64,000 nucleotides of DNA from JADGRB01 sp963835825. GTDB lineage: Bacteria; Myxococcota_A; Polyangia; Fen-1088. The position numbers were made by a program, and so were the translations under genes. The DNA is taken from the NCBI GenBank assembly GCA_963835825.1, contig CAWIGZ010000001.1, positions 248,001-312,000 of the forward strand, written 5' to 3'. Numbering within the stretch: the first letter of the stretch is position 1; each line of letters opens with the position of its first letter. Below the pieces are notes generated by a model. That model worked only from the letters and a program-made list of their open reading frames with translations, did no database searches and was not told the DNA's origin. This document shows positions 21,215-31,122 of the stretch, piece by piece.

Positions 21215-22276
21215 ATGCGGCCCGTCCGGTACGAGGATTTCAGCCTCGGTGATCTGACCGCGATCAGGAACCTCCTGCGCGGTGGCTCGGTCATCGACTG
21301 GCATCGGCTGTATTTCACCGACCGGGACGAGGTGGATCGTTTTCTCCGGGTCAACGAGCTCGACCCCCACGACGCCCACGACATGCGCCGCCTGGGCGAG
21401 CTCCGCGCGGCGGCCGTCGAGTACCTGGAACGCCACCTGGGCCTCCAGATCCCCGACGAGGTCGCGAGCGGCGTGCCGCCGCGGGATCTGCTGCTCATCG
21501 CCTCCCAGAAGGGTCGCCGGCGCACCCACGCCTGCGTCGTCCTCAAGGTCATGCACGTCCTGCATCACCTGGCGGGGCGGGAGCTGCTGACGAAGCTGCC
21601 GGTCTCGGGCGATCAGATCTTCCACCTGGTCGAAGAGAAGGTCCTGCGCACGGTCGAGGAGATCAAAGCGATCGGCTGTCCGGTGGTGGAGTTCGAGTGG
21701 AGCCGCAAGCACGTCGACAGCCTGATCACCAAGCTGCTGGCCAAGAAGGAATCGATCGCTGCCGACGTCTACGACAACCTGCGGTTCCGGATGATCACCA
21801 ACACCGAGGAGCAGCTGGTGTTCGTGCTGCGCGAGCTGACGGAGCGGCTGGTGCCGTTCAATTACGTGATCCCGGGGCAGTCGGTGAACGACATCATCAA
21901 GATTCGCGAGACGCTGGCGCGCTCGCCGGCGCTCCAGCGGTTTCTGCCCGACATCACCGATCTGGCGGCCGTCGCCGCCGACAAGAAGCCGTCGCCCCAG
22001 AACGAGTTTTCGGGGCCCGGCTACCGGGTGATCAACTTCGTGAGCGATCTGCCGGTGCGCATCGACAAGTACCTCTGCCGCCTGCCCGACGATCCGATCT
22101 TCGCCGAGTACGGGACGATCGTCTTCGTGCTGACCGAGTTCCAGATCATCGACGCGCGGACCGCCGAGAACAACGAGAGCGGCGAGAACAGCCACGACAA
22201 GTACAAGGAGCGGCAGGCGACCCGGGTCAAGGCGCGCCTCATGCACGGCATGAAGGACGACGGCCTGGGGGACTGA
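21215..22276 (+). CDS. TIGR04552-like protein with RelA/SpoT-like synthetase motifs
   Basis: 353 residues, soluble, no signal peptide. It resembles an uncharacterised family I associate with Myxococcota (TIGR04552, from memory). The central and C-terminal segments align by eye with the RelA/SpoT (p)ppGpp synthetase domain: WSRKHVDSLITKLLAKK against GRPKHIYSIWRKM; VYDNLRFRMITNTEE against the D..AVR.. strand; GPGYRVINFVS against the NGYQSIHTVV loop; and LTEFQIIDARTAE...GENSHDKYKERQ against VEIQIRT...AEYG.AAHWKYKE. The catalytic-type Glu (TEFQI) is kept, while the Ser-Leu-His of the Y-loop is replaced by Val-Ile-Asn. Activity is therefore uncertain. Transcribed alone from the 20996 promoter region. 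Confidence 0.7.
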   Translation: MRPVRYEDFSLGDLTAIRNLLRGGSVIDWHRLYFTDRDEVDRFLRVNELDPHDAHDMRRLGELRAAAVEYLERHLGLQIPDEVASGVPPRDLLLIASQKGRRRTHACVVLKVMHVLHHLAGRELLTKLPVSGDQIFHLVEEKVLRTVEEIKAIGCPVVEFEWSRKHVDSLITKLLAKKESIAADVYDNLRFRMITNTEEQLVFVLRELTERLVPFNYVIPGQSVNDIIKIRETLARSPALQRFLPDITDLAAVAADKKPSPQNEFSGPGYRVINFVSDLPVRIDKYLCRLPDDPIFAEYGTIVFVLTEFQIIDARTAENNESGENSHDKYKERQATRVKARLMHGMKDDGLGD

Positions 22277-22316
22277 ACGGCCCCTGCCCCGGAAACGGGA
22301 AGCGGGCGAACCGGCG

Positions 22317-23000
22317 TCAGTGGCGGTGACGGAGGGCCTGTGGGTCGAGCTGGGCCTGCTTGACGACGCTGCGGATCCGCTCGGCCCCCTCGACGGCGTC
22401 GGCGACCAGATCGTGCAGCTCGATCCGCTCGGGATCGTGGCTGCCGGCGGGAAATTTCTCGGCCAGGACGTGCAGGTTCGCCAGCACGTAGGTCAGCGGG
22501 TTGTTGATCTCGTGCGCGATCTCGGCCGCCATCATGGCGAAGGCCGCCGCGGTGTCGACCGCCGCTCGTCGCTTTTCGGCGGCCTCGGTGACGACGTTCC
22601 GGATGTTTCCCACCAGCGCTTCGAAATCGAGCGGCTTGCCCACGTAGGCGTCCGCCGCGATGGCGCGGGCCTTGGCGCTGCGATCGGCGGACATCGCGAT
22701 GAGCGGAATCGCGGACAGCATCCGGTCGGCCCGCTGCGCGATTCGAAACTCCCATCCGTCCATCACGGGCATCATGAGATCGAGGAGGATCAGATCGGGC
22801 GGTTCCGGCGCGCGGCGCAGGGCCTCCAGCGCCTCGCGGCCGTTGGCGACCGCCGACAACGTCGCCCCCTCGTCGCACAGCAGATCGGCGAGGGAAGAAC
22901 GAATGGTCTCGTCGTCTTCGACCAAGAGCAGACGGAGCCCCTGGAGGGGAGCGCTGGCCAGCACGTCTGGGAAGCTAAGGACGCCTGGGCGGTGCAGCAA
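22317..23000 (-). CDS. Receiver domain fused to a histidine-kinase dimerisation domain, no ATPase domain
   Basis: 227 residues. Residues about 23-140 are a CheY-like receiver (LLVEDDETIRSSL, phospho-acceptor Asp in LILLDLMMPVMDGWEF, Lys in YVGKPLD). After a helical linker comes a phospho-acceptor helix, MMAAEIAHEINNPLTYVLANL, with the H-box His. The protein then ends at VVKQAQLDPQALRHRH without any N, G1 or G2 box, and no HATPase is encoded in the next frames because the neighbouring gene begins. It may act as a phosphorelay (receiver plus phosphotransfer) partner or be a truncated hybrid kinase. It ends 40 bases from the convergent gene ending at 22276. Confidence 0.8.
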   Translation of the reverse strand: MLHRPGVLSFPDVLASAPLQGLRLLLVEDDETIRSSLADLLCDEGATLSAVANGREALEALRRAPEPPDLILLDLMMPVMDGWEFRIAQRADRMLSAIPLIAMSADRSAKARAIAADAYVGKPLDFEALVGNIRNVVTEAAEKRRAAVDTAAAFAMMAAEIAHEINNPLTYVLANLHVLAEKFPAGSHDPERIELHDLVADAVEGAERIRSVVKQAQLDPQALRHRH

Positions 23001-23015
23001 GGGGCGTCGCTGCCG

Positions 23016-23951
23016 TCAGGTCCCTGTCGCGCCGAGGAGCTCGTTCACCAGCGGGCCATGGATGTAGCGTTCACCGCCGTCGCAGACCATGAACACGATG
23101 GTCTTCCCCTCGTTTTCGGGGCGGCGGGCCATCCGGAGCGCGGCCGCCAGCGTCGCCCCCGACGACACGCCCGCCGAGATCCCCTCTTCCCGTGCGAGGC
23201 GCCGCGCATGGGTAAACGCCTCGTCGTCGCTGATTGCCGCCACCTCGTCGATGACGGCGCGGTTCAAGAGCGGCGGGACGAAGCCGGCGCCGATCCCCTG
23301 GATCATGTGGTTCGAGGCGCGACGGCCGGAAAGCACGGCGGCGGCGGCCGGCTCGACCGCCACCACCCGGACGCCCGGCTTGCGGGCCTTCAGCACCTCG
23401 CCGACGCCGGTGATGGTCCCGCCCGTCCCGACGCCCGCGACGAAGAAATCGATCTCGCCCGCGGCGTCCTCCCAGATTTCCCGCCCGGTCGTTTCCCGGT
23501 GGGTTTCGGGATTGGCCGGGTTGCGAAATTGGTCGAGCGCCACGGCGCCCGGGATCTCCCGCCGCAGCGCCTCGGCCCGCGCGATCGCCTCGCCCATCAG
23601 GGCGCCAGGGGTGAGCGTGACCTGCGCGCCGAGGTAGCGAAGCAGCGTGAGGCGCTCCTTCGACATCCGCTCGGGCATGGTCACGTGCAGCGTGTACCCC
23701 TTGGTGGCCGCGACGAAGGCCAGCGCGATGCCGGTGTTCCCGCTGGTCGCCTCGACGATGGTCCCGCCGGGGCGGAGCGCGCCGCGTCGCTCGGCGTCTT
23801 CGACCATCGCCGCCGCGATCCGATCCTTGACGCTGCCGCCCGGGTTGCGCAGCTCCAGCTTGGCCAGGAGGCGCACGCCGTTCTCTCCGATCCGGCGCAG
23901 CTCGACGAGCGGCGTCCGTCCAATGGTGGCGTGCACGCCGCGGTAGAACAT
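23016..23951 (-). CDS. cysK: Cysteine synthase (O-acetylserine sulfhydrylase)
   Basis: 311 residues, standard length for CysK/CysM. The pyridoxal-phosphate lysine is in NPGGSVKDRIA (about residue 42), the substrate loop is TSGNTGIALA, the phosphate-binding loop GVGTGGTITGVGEVL, and a late GISAGVSSGATLAAAL segment contains the PLP-contacting Ser. It joins O-acetylserine with sulfide to make cysteine. No cysE or sulfate-assimilation genes are adjacent. Start ATG at 23951 gives MFYRGVHATIGRTPLVEL, matching the family N-terminus. It lies 15 bases upstream of the receiver gene and could be co-transcribed with it. Confidence 0.93.
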   Translation of the reverse strand: MFYRGVHATIGRTPLVELRRIGENGVRLLAKLELRNPGGSVKDRIAAAMVEDAERRGALRPGGTIVEATSGNTGIALAFVAATKGYTLHVTMPERMSKERLTLLRYLGAQVTLTPGALMGEAIARAEALRREIPGAVALDQFRNPANPETHRETTGREIWEDAAGEIDFFVAGVGTGGTITGVGEVLKARKPGVRVVAVEPAAAAVLSGRRASNHMIQGIGAGFVPPLLNRAVIDEVAAISDDEAFTHARRLAREEGISAGVSSGATLAAALRMARRPENEGKTIVFMVCDGGERYIHGPLVNELLGATGT

Positions 23952-23982
23952 CCAGCGCGCATCATAGCGCGCGGCGGTCAGA

Positions 23983-25214
23983 CTAGAGTCGCAGGGCGAG
24001 ACCGATGTCGATGTCGAAGTTGAAGGTGAACTTCGGCGCGCCGAGCTCGGTGTTGACGCCGGCGACGAGATTGAGGCTGTCGCCCAGCTCGTACAACACG
24101 CCGGCCGTGGGGCCGATCAGGAACGGGCCGCCGAGGAGGGCGTCGACGCACTGGGTGTTCCCGGCCGTGCTCATCGAGGAGCCGCACTTCGTGTCCGACG
24201 GAAACACCAGCGCGTGGGCGACGTAGCCGCCGCCGACCTGCCCGCCGACCGTGAAGCGGAAGGGGCCGTCGCTCATCAAGAAGGTCACCCGGGCCAGGAC
24301 CGCGCCGACGACGGTCAGCGGGTTGCAGAAGGTGGTGCCGTTGGCGCCGCAGAGGTTCTCGCCGTTGAGGCCGGTCACGTACTGGAGCCGGCCGACGAGC
24401 GACAGCAGCGTCGTCGAGTTCACGAAGTAGCCGATCTGGGGCTCGATCTGCCCGAGCTGCCCGACGGCGAAGCCGGGCGCCGAAAGCTGGTGCTGCGCCG
24501 GGTTCATGTGGCCGTTGCCGCTGGCGACGCCGGCGCTCGACCCGATGGTCAGCCCCAGGTAAATCGTCCCCTTCTGTCCCGCGCCCCCGTCGTCGCTGGA
24601 TGTGTTGTCCTCGTCCTCGTCGGACCTCTTCTTGTGCGGTCTCGGCCGGGGACGGGGATGCTCTTCCTCGCCCTCGTCGCCCGCGGCGGCGGCGTTCCCG
24701 GCCTCGGTTTCGTCGCCGCCGGCAGCCGCGGCGCCGCTCGGCGTTCCCCTGGTCGTCGCCGCCGGCGGCCGCCGCCGCCACCCTTGCCGTTGCTGGCGAG
24801 CACGGCTTCTTCGAACGCGTCCTGCAGCTCGGGCGTCACCAGCGACTTGGTCAGCTTGATGGTCGGCTCGATCTCCAGCGCCTTGCGGAACTGCTTGAGG
24901 CCGACCTCGCGCTGCTTGTAGCCGACGATGGCGATGACACCAAAGTGGATGTGCGTGCGCGCCGTGATCGGGTGCTGATCGAGGCCGGCGCTGGTGCAGA
25001 TCTCCAGCGCCTGCTTCAGCAGGTCGCGCGCGGCGTCGTAATCCTGCTTGTTGTAGGCCTCGAGCGCCTTCTTGTTGAGGTTGGTGACCTTGGCGACCGC
25101 TGCCGCATCACCGGCGGGCGCCGCCGATGCGACGGCGGTCATTGCGATCTGGACACCCACCACCACCGCCACCAACACGAACAAAAAGGAGAGGGGGCGA
25201 CGCGAAGCTGCCAT
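23983..25214 (-). CDS. TPR-type exported protein with C-terminal beta-rich (outer-membrane-like) domain, two frameshifts
   Basis: About 409 residues after frame repair. It has a signal peptide (FLFVLVAVVVGVQIAMTAVASAA), a helical repeat segment (about 30-135, ALEAYNKQDYDAARDLLKQA) and a Gly/Ala/Asp/Glu-rich linker. A C-terminal beta-rich domain with YLGLTIGSS, GQIEPQIGYFV and the final FNFDIDIGLAL resembles an outer-membrane-barrel-like fold. Two extra bases, in the GC run near 24770-24778 and at 24744-24745, split it into three frames; the linker reads continuously (GTPSGAAAAGGDETEAG) once removed. Function unknown; the layout of periplasmic repeats plus barrel is common in Myxococcota. Confidence 0.65.
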
Positions 25215-25331
25215 GGCCGGGCATTAAAAGACGGGCCCGTCCGTAAAGCAACACCCCTTCCAGGGTTGCGCAACGCCCTAAGGTCCGGCCCCCGGTCGGC
25301 CAGAGGTGAGGGGCCGACGTCCCGAGCCAGC

Positions 25332-25630
25332 GCAGCGCCCGACGCCGACGACAAAGGCGTGAGCGAAGGGCGAGCGCAGCGTGGCTTTGCCACGCGGAGC
25401 GAGCGGGGGCGCGGGGGGCCAAAGGGCGCGCAGCGCCCGACGCCCCCCGAACGTGCGATCGAACTGGCTTTGCCACGCGGAGCGAGCGGGGGCGCGGGGG
25501 GCCAAAGGGCGCGCAGCGCCCGACGCCGACGACAAAGCGTGAGCGAAGGGCGAGCGCAGCGTGGCTTTGCCACGCGGAGCGAGCGGGGGCGCGGGGGGCC
25601 AAAGGGCGCGCAGCGCCCGACGCCCCCCGA
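25332..25630. repeat. Intergenic direct repeats with a conserved hairpin
   Basis: Two nearly identical units of about 118 bp (25332-25450 and 25513-25630, differing by a single base insertion) flank a partial copy at 25465-25527. Each contains the hairpin GCGTGGC-TTT-GCCACGC (first at 25379-25395). The block directly follows the stop of the dehydrogenase gene. A diverged, inverted relative is at 60361-60433. This 418-base gap (25215-25632) holds no credible gene; long frames through it are GC-driven. Confidence 0.85.
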
Positions 25631-25632
25631 TC

Positions 25633-26918
<1,286 letters not shown>

Positions 26919-26948
26919 GTTCTTCACCATAACATCGGGGTTGGGGTC

Positions 26949-28316
26949 ATGCCTGCTTCACGCCTGACAGGCGGCGCGCGGGCGCTGGCGCTGGAGATCG
27001 CGGCCGAGGCACGCGCGGAGTGGGGCTTCGCGAGCGATCTCATCGCGCGGGCTTTTCGCGCGCACCGGGAGCTTTCGAGCAGCGATCGCCGCCTCTGTTC
27101 GGAGACGGTCTATGGGCTCATCCGGATGGATCGGCGCCTCGGCGCCATTCTTGAGGAGCTGACCAGCGTGACGGCGCTGGCGCCCCACGCGCGCGACGAG
27201 CTGAAGCTGCTGGTCTATGAAGCGCGCTCGGGGATTCCGGTCGAGGCGCTGGCGCCGGAGGTCAAGCGGCTGACCCGAGAGCCGCTCGATCTGGCGGGGG
27301 CGCTCGGCGACGAGGCGGGTTTGAGCGGGCGGCGGGGTCTCGAGCGGGAGGCGGTGCGCCTGTCATACCCGACCTGGATGCTCGAGATGTTCGTCGAGGA
27401 CCACGGCCAGGACGAGGCGCTGGCGCTGGCCGAGGCGATGAACCGGCGCGCGCCGCTGGCCATCCGCGCCAACACCGCGCGGGGGACGCGGGAGGCGCTC
27501 ATCGGCCGCCTGGCCGACGAGCAGGTGGTGGCGCGTCCGACGGCGCTGGCGCCCGCGGGGCTGGTCTGCGAGACGCGCATGAACGCCTTCGCGCTGACCG
27601 CGTTCCGCGACGGCCTCTTCGAGGTGATGGACGAGGGGAGCCAGCTGGTCGCCGAGCTGGTCGCGCCGCCGCCCGGCGGTCGCGTGGTGGACGCCTGCGC
27701 CGGGGCCGGCGGCAAGACGCTGGCCATCGGGGCCGCGCTGGGCGGCAAGGGGCGCATGCTGGCGCTCGACACCGACGGCAAGAAGCTGGAAGAGCTGCGC
27801 CGCCGCGCCCGCCGCGCCGGGCTGACCAACGTGGAAGCGGTCCCGGTGGCCGAGGATGGTTCGATCGCGTGGGCGAGGGCGGGCTCCGCCCGACCGAGCC
27901 CGTCGCGGGGGGCGCGGGACCCTCTGAGGGTCCCGCAGTTCGACAGAGTCTTGGTCGACGCGCCCTGCTCGGGGCTGGGGACGCTGCGCCGCAATCCCGA
28001 GGCCCGCTGGCGGCTGACGCGCGCGACGGTCGAGTCTTTCCCGGCCCGGCAGGTCGGGCTGCTGGTGACCTACGCGCCGCTGGTGGCCGTCGGCGGCCGT
28101 CTCATCTATGCGACCTGCACCGTGGCCCGGGCGGAGAACGACCTGGTCGTCGAGCGCTTCCTCGCCGAGCGCGACGACTTCGTCCCCGTGCCGGTCAAGG
28201 AGATCTGGGGGCGCGAGCGGGCCGAGAAGCTGGGCGACGGCATGACGCTGCGGCTTTCACCGAATCGTCACGACACCGACGGCTTCTTCGCAGCGGTCAT
28301 GCGACGAATCCGGTGA
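26949..28316 (+). CDS. rsmB: RsmB-type 16S rRNA m5C methyltransferase with a palindromic insertion
   Basis: 455 residues. The N-terminal NusB-like domain (about 1-140) is followed by an RNA-binding segment and the SAM-binding fold: VVDACAGAGGKTLAIG (motif I), LALDTDGKKLEEL, DRVLVDAPCSGLGTLRRNPE (motif IV, Cys) and LIYATCTVARAEND (motif VI catalytic Cys). RsmB methylates C967 of 16S rRNA (E. coli numbering). Between AEDGS and QFDRVL it carries about 25 extra Arg/Ser/Pro/Gly residues encoded by two strong DNA hairpins (27877-27891 and 27914-27936), an in-frame insertion that left the gene open. Confidence 0.88.
   Translation: MPASRLTGGARALALEIAAEARAEWGFASDLIARAFRAHRELSSSDRRLCSETVYGLIRMDRRLGAILEELTSVTALAPHARDELKLLVYEARSGIPVEALAPEVKRLTREPLDLAGALGDEAGLSGRRGLEREAVRLSYPTWMLEMFVEDHGQDEALALAEAMNRRAPLAIRANTARGTREALIGRLADEQVVARPTALAPAGLVCETRMNAFALTAFRDGLFEVMDEGSQLVAELVAPPPGGRVVDACAGAGGKTLAIGAALGGKGRMLALDTDGKKLEELRRRARRAGLTNVEAVPVAEDGSIAWARAGSARPSPSRGARDPLRVPQFDRVLVDAPCSGLGTLRRNPEARWRLTRATVESFPARQVGLLVTYAPLVAVGGRLIYATCTVARAENDLVVERFLAERDDFVPVPVKEIWGRERAEKLGDGMTLRLSPNRHDTDGFFAAVMRRIR
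27877..27936. repeat. Palindromic element inserted in frame inside rsmB
   Basis: Hairpin 1: GGGCGG-GCT-CCGCCC (27877-27891). Hairpin 2: GCGGGACCCTC-T-GAGGGTCCCGC (27914-27936), 11-bp perfect arms. The encoded residues are low-complexity and absent from the conserved core. The GCGGGA...TCCCGC theme recurs in the hairpin at 53879-53901. Confidence 0.7.
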
Positions 28317-28329
28317 TAGCCTCGGGTTG

Positions 28330-29643
28330 ATGGGCCTTCGTTCGCGCATGCGGGCGACTGCGGCGGCGATGCTGCTCTCGCTCGTCGCGGCCGGCGCCTC
28401 GCGCGCGGGCTCCGTCGCTCCGCCGGCCGCTCCCGCGCCACCGCCGGCCGCAGCCGCGGCGGCGAACGATCCGCTGGCCGTTTACGTGATGACGTTCGGC
28501 CCCGGCGATCATCCGTTCTTCAAGTTCGGGCACGACGCCATCTGGATTCACGACGCCGCCGAGGGGACCGATCGGGTCTACAACTTCGGGACCTTCAGCT
28601 TCACCGGCCCGCGCCTGATCCTCGATTTCCTGCACGGCCGCATGACCTACTGGCTGTCGGTGTCGTACCTGCCGGCGGTGCTCGCCTCGTACGAGCGCGA
28701 GAACCGGACCATCGACGTGCAAGAGCTGGCGCTCGTTCCGGCGGCCAAGCAGGCGCTGCGCGCCCGCCTCGACGTCAACGCCCGCCCGGAGAACCGCGAC
28801 TACAAGTACGACTACTTCCTCGACAACTGCGCGACGCGCGTGCGCGACGCGATCGACGACGCGGTCGGGGGGCAGCTGCACGCCAGCGCGCGGACGCCGG
28901 CGCGGCTCACCTTGCGGCAGCAGGCGCTGCGGATGACGGCCGATTACTGGCCGCTCTACCTGGCGCTCGACATCGTGCTCGGCCCCGACGCCGATCGCCC
29001 GATCGATCGCTGGGGCGAGATGTTCATCCCCGAGGAGCTGGCGCGCGGGCTCTCCGCGGTGACGCTCTCCGGCCCCGGCGGCACGCGACCGCTGGTCAGC
29101 GAAGCGCGCTCGCTCTTCGCGGCGCATCGACCACCGCCGCTCGAGACGCCGCCCGCACGGACCGGGACGTTGTTTCTCGCCGGGTCAGTCGTCGGTCTGC
29201 TGTTCTTCCTGCTCGGCTGGGCGGTGACCCGCCCGCACCTCGCCCCGGCCGCCCGCCTCGGCTTGCGCGGACTGTTCGGCCTGCTGCTGGCGGCCTGGGG
29301 CCTGGGGACTGGCTTCGTCGGCTGTTTTCTCGTCTACGTCTGGGCGTTCACCGACCACGTCGTCGCCCACCACAACCAGAACATCCTCCTGTTCGCCCCC
29401 TGGGCGCTCGCCCTCGTCGTGATGGGGATCGGCCTGGCGTTCGGAAAGTCGTGGGCCGCGCGCGGCGCACGCACGGTCGCCCTGGCGGCTCTGGCGGCAG
29501 CGATCGCTGCCGCGCTGCTCAAGATCGGCGTCGTGCGGCATCAAGAGAACGGTCGCTTGTTGTCGTTTGCGTTGCCAGCCTGGCTGGGGCTCTACGCGAC
29601 GTTGGCGCTCTACGTCGGAAGGGCGACATCCGGGGAACGTTGA
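28330..29643 (+). CDS. Lnb/DUF4105-type periplasmic-domain membrane protein
   Basis: 437 residues. A signal peptide precedes a periplasmic domain (about 40-270) with DUF4105 features: DHPFFKFGHDAIWI (conserved His), YNFGTFSF, FLHGRMTYWLS and the YFLDNCATRVRDAID segment (conserved Cys). The C-terminal third has four to five hydrophobic helices (GTLFLAGSVVGLLFFLLGW onward). DUF4105 is now linked to lipoprotein N-acylation (Lnb) in Bacteroidota, as I recall; many lipoproteins here make that attractive, but it is untested. ATG 28330 was preferred over TTG 28327; it begins 14 bases after rsmB, likely co-transcribed. Confidence 0.75.
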   Translation: MGLRSRMRATAAAMLLSLVAAGASRAGSVAPPAAPAPPPAAAAAANDPLAVYVMTFGPGDHPFFKFGHDAIWIHDAAEGTDRVYNFGTFSFTGPRLILDFLHGRMTYWLSVSYLPAVLASYERENRTIDVQELALVPAAKQALRARLDVNARPENRDYKYDYFLDNCATRVRDAIDDAVGGQLHASARTPARLTLRQQALRMTADYWPLYLALDIVLGPDADRPIDRWGEMFIPEELARGLSAVTLSGPGGTRPLVSEARSLFAAHRPPPLETPPARTGTLFLAGSVVGLLFFLLGWAVTRPHLAPAARLGLRGLFGLLLAAWGLGTGFVGCFLVYVWAFTDHVVAHHNQNILLFAPWALALVVMGIGLAFGKSWAARGARTVALAALAAAIAAALLKIGVVRHQENGRLLSFALPAWLGLYATLALYVGRATSGER

Positions 29644-29668
29644 CCCCGGCGCTTCAACTCCGCGGATC

Positions 29669-29718
29669 GGACGTCCGCTGGACGTCCGGGCGGACGTCCG
29701 ACAAGTAGGCAGTTTTTT
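29669..29718. promoter_or_regulatory. Three phased GGACGTCC palindromes followed by a T7 run
   Basis: Exact GGACGTCC palindromes at 29669, 29680 and 29692, spaced 11 and 12 bases, then TTTTTTT at 29712-29718. They could terminate the Lnb-like gene, be an operator array for the GH5 gene, or both. Confidence 0.5.
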
Positions 29719-29741
29719 TGCCGTTTCTGGCGAATACCCCC

Positions 29742-29771
29742 TGGTCAACAACAGGGACCAGGCTCTATAAA
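29742..29771 (+). promoter_or_regulatory. Probable promoter of the GH5 cellulase gene
   Basis: TGGTCA, an 18-base spacer and TATAAA (29766-29771), about 70 bases before the start. The spacer overlaps an inverted repeat CTGGTC...GACCAG. The region is noticeably AT-richer than its surroundings. Confidence 0.45.
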
Positions 29772-29828
29772 ATCAGGTCTCCGGTCGTTCGCTGTCGGAC
29801 GGCGATCCCCGCGATCTGGATCTTGCTT

Positions 29829-29834
29829 AGGAGG
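29829..29834 (+). promoter_or_regulatory. Perfect AGGAGG ribosome-binding site fixing a TTG start
   Basis: AGGAGG is followed after six bases by TTG at 29841, in frame with the lipoprotein signal peptide of the GH5 enzyme. The alternative start at 29718 would place 41 residues ahead of the signal. Confidence 0.85.
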
Positions 29835-29840
29835 CCAGTC

Positions 29841-31122
29841 TTGTCTCGTCTAACTCACTCGCTTGCTCTCTCCGTTCGACTGACGGCCCTGGTCGGGCTC
29901 ACGACCGCCGGTTGCTCGACGCTCTTTCCCGGCGACAGCACCAGCACCTCTGGTCCCACCACCGCGACCGGCTGCAGCGCGGCGACCACCAAGCACGTTG
30001 CGCCCGGCGGGTACTACGTCAGCGGCAACTCCGTCTGCACGGCCAGCGGAGCGGTGCACCTGTTTCACGGCGTCGACCGGCCGTCGCTCGAATGGTCCCC
30101 GACCGGCCAACAACTTTCCGCCGCCGATTTTCAGCTGATGGCGACCTGGAAGGCGAACGTCGTCCGCATCGCCCTCAATCAAGACTTCTGGATCGCCGAG
30201 TCTCCCCTGGCCAACGCCGACTACCCGGCGACGGTCGACGCCGCCGTCAAATGGGCCGAGGAGGCGGGGATGGACGTGATCCTCGATCTGCACTGGTCCG
30301 ACGCCGGGACGCTGGGCAGCTGCAAGTCGAACTGCCAGCAGCTCATGGCCGACACCAACTCGATCGGGTTCTGGGCCGACGTCGCCAGCCGCTACAAGGA
30401 CGACGGGCGCGTGCTGTTCGAGCTCTACAACGAGCCGCACGACGTTCCCTGGAACGTCTGGAAGTCGGGCGGGAAGACCAGCGGCGGATGGACGGCGGCC
30501 GGGATGCAGCAGCTCTACGACGCGGTCCGGGGCGCCGGCGCGGAAAACCTGGTGGTCATCGGAGGGCTGAACTACGCCTTCGATCTGATCGGGCGTGCCG
30601 TCGAATCGAATCAGCGGCTACAACATCCTCTACGCCAGCCATCCGTACGGTGGCACCTCCGACAAGGGCCCCTCCGCCTGGGAGGGCGGCTGGGGCTTCC
30701 TGACGAAGACCGATCCGGTCATCCTCACCGAGTTCGGGGACGGGTCCCCGACCGACTGCAGCGGTGGCAGCTACTCTCCGGCTATCAACGCGTACGTCTC
30801 CGCCCTCATTTCCTACGCGGATCAGCACGCCGCCAACTGGACCGCCTGGGCCTGGTTCAACGGCGGCTGTAGCTTCCCTTCGCTCATCAGCGACTGGACG
30901 GGAACGCCGACGCCGCCGGGGATGGTCGTGAAGACGGCGCTCATCGGCTACACCGATCCGGCACCGAACGGCAAACGGGACGCAGGCGCGACGGACGCGA
31001 GCGGCGCGGATGGTGGTGCGGGAGGCGCTGGCGGGAGCGCGGGCGTCGGCGATGGCGGCAGCGCGGGCGCCGGCGGCGCCGGCGGGCAGGGCGTCCCCGC
31101 CGACGGCAGCGTGAACGGCTAA
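29841..31122 (+). CDS. GH5 family cellulase lipoprotein, frameshifted
   Basis: About 426 residues. Cys25 lies in a lipobox (LTTAGC), then a Ser/Thr linker leads into a TIM-barrel glycoside hydrolase of family 5: FHGVDRPSLEW, VVRIALNQDFW, VILDLHWSD, the acid/base motif LYNEPHD, an ASHPYGG strand and the nucleophile motif ILTEFGDGS. It should hydrolyse beta-1,4-glucan chains outside the cell. The frame breaks at about 30598, where an extra A turns DLSGVPSNRISGYN out of frame. The C-terminus is a Gly/Ala/Asp low-complexity tail. TTG start with a perfect ribosome-binding site. Its stop overlaps the convergent gene by four bases. Confidence 0.85.

Noticed and set aside
25139..25632. Continuation of the dehydrogenase reading frame into the repeats
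   Set aside because: That frame is reached only through the frameshift at 26323; the conserved C-terminus ends at 25633 in another frame.
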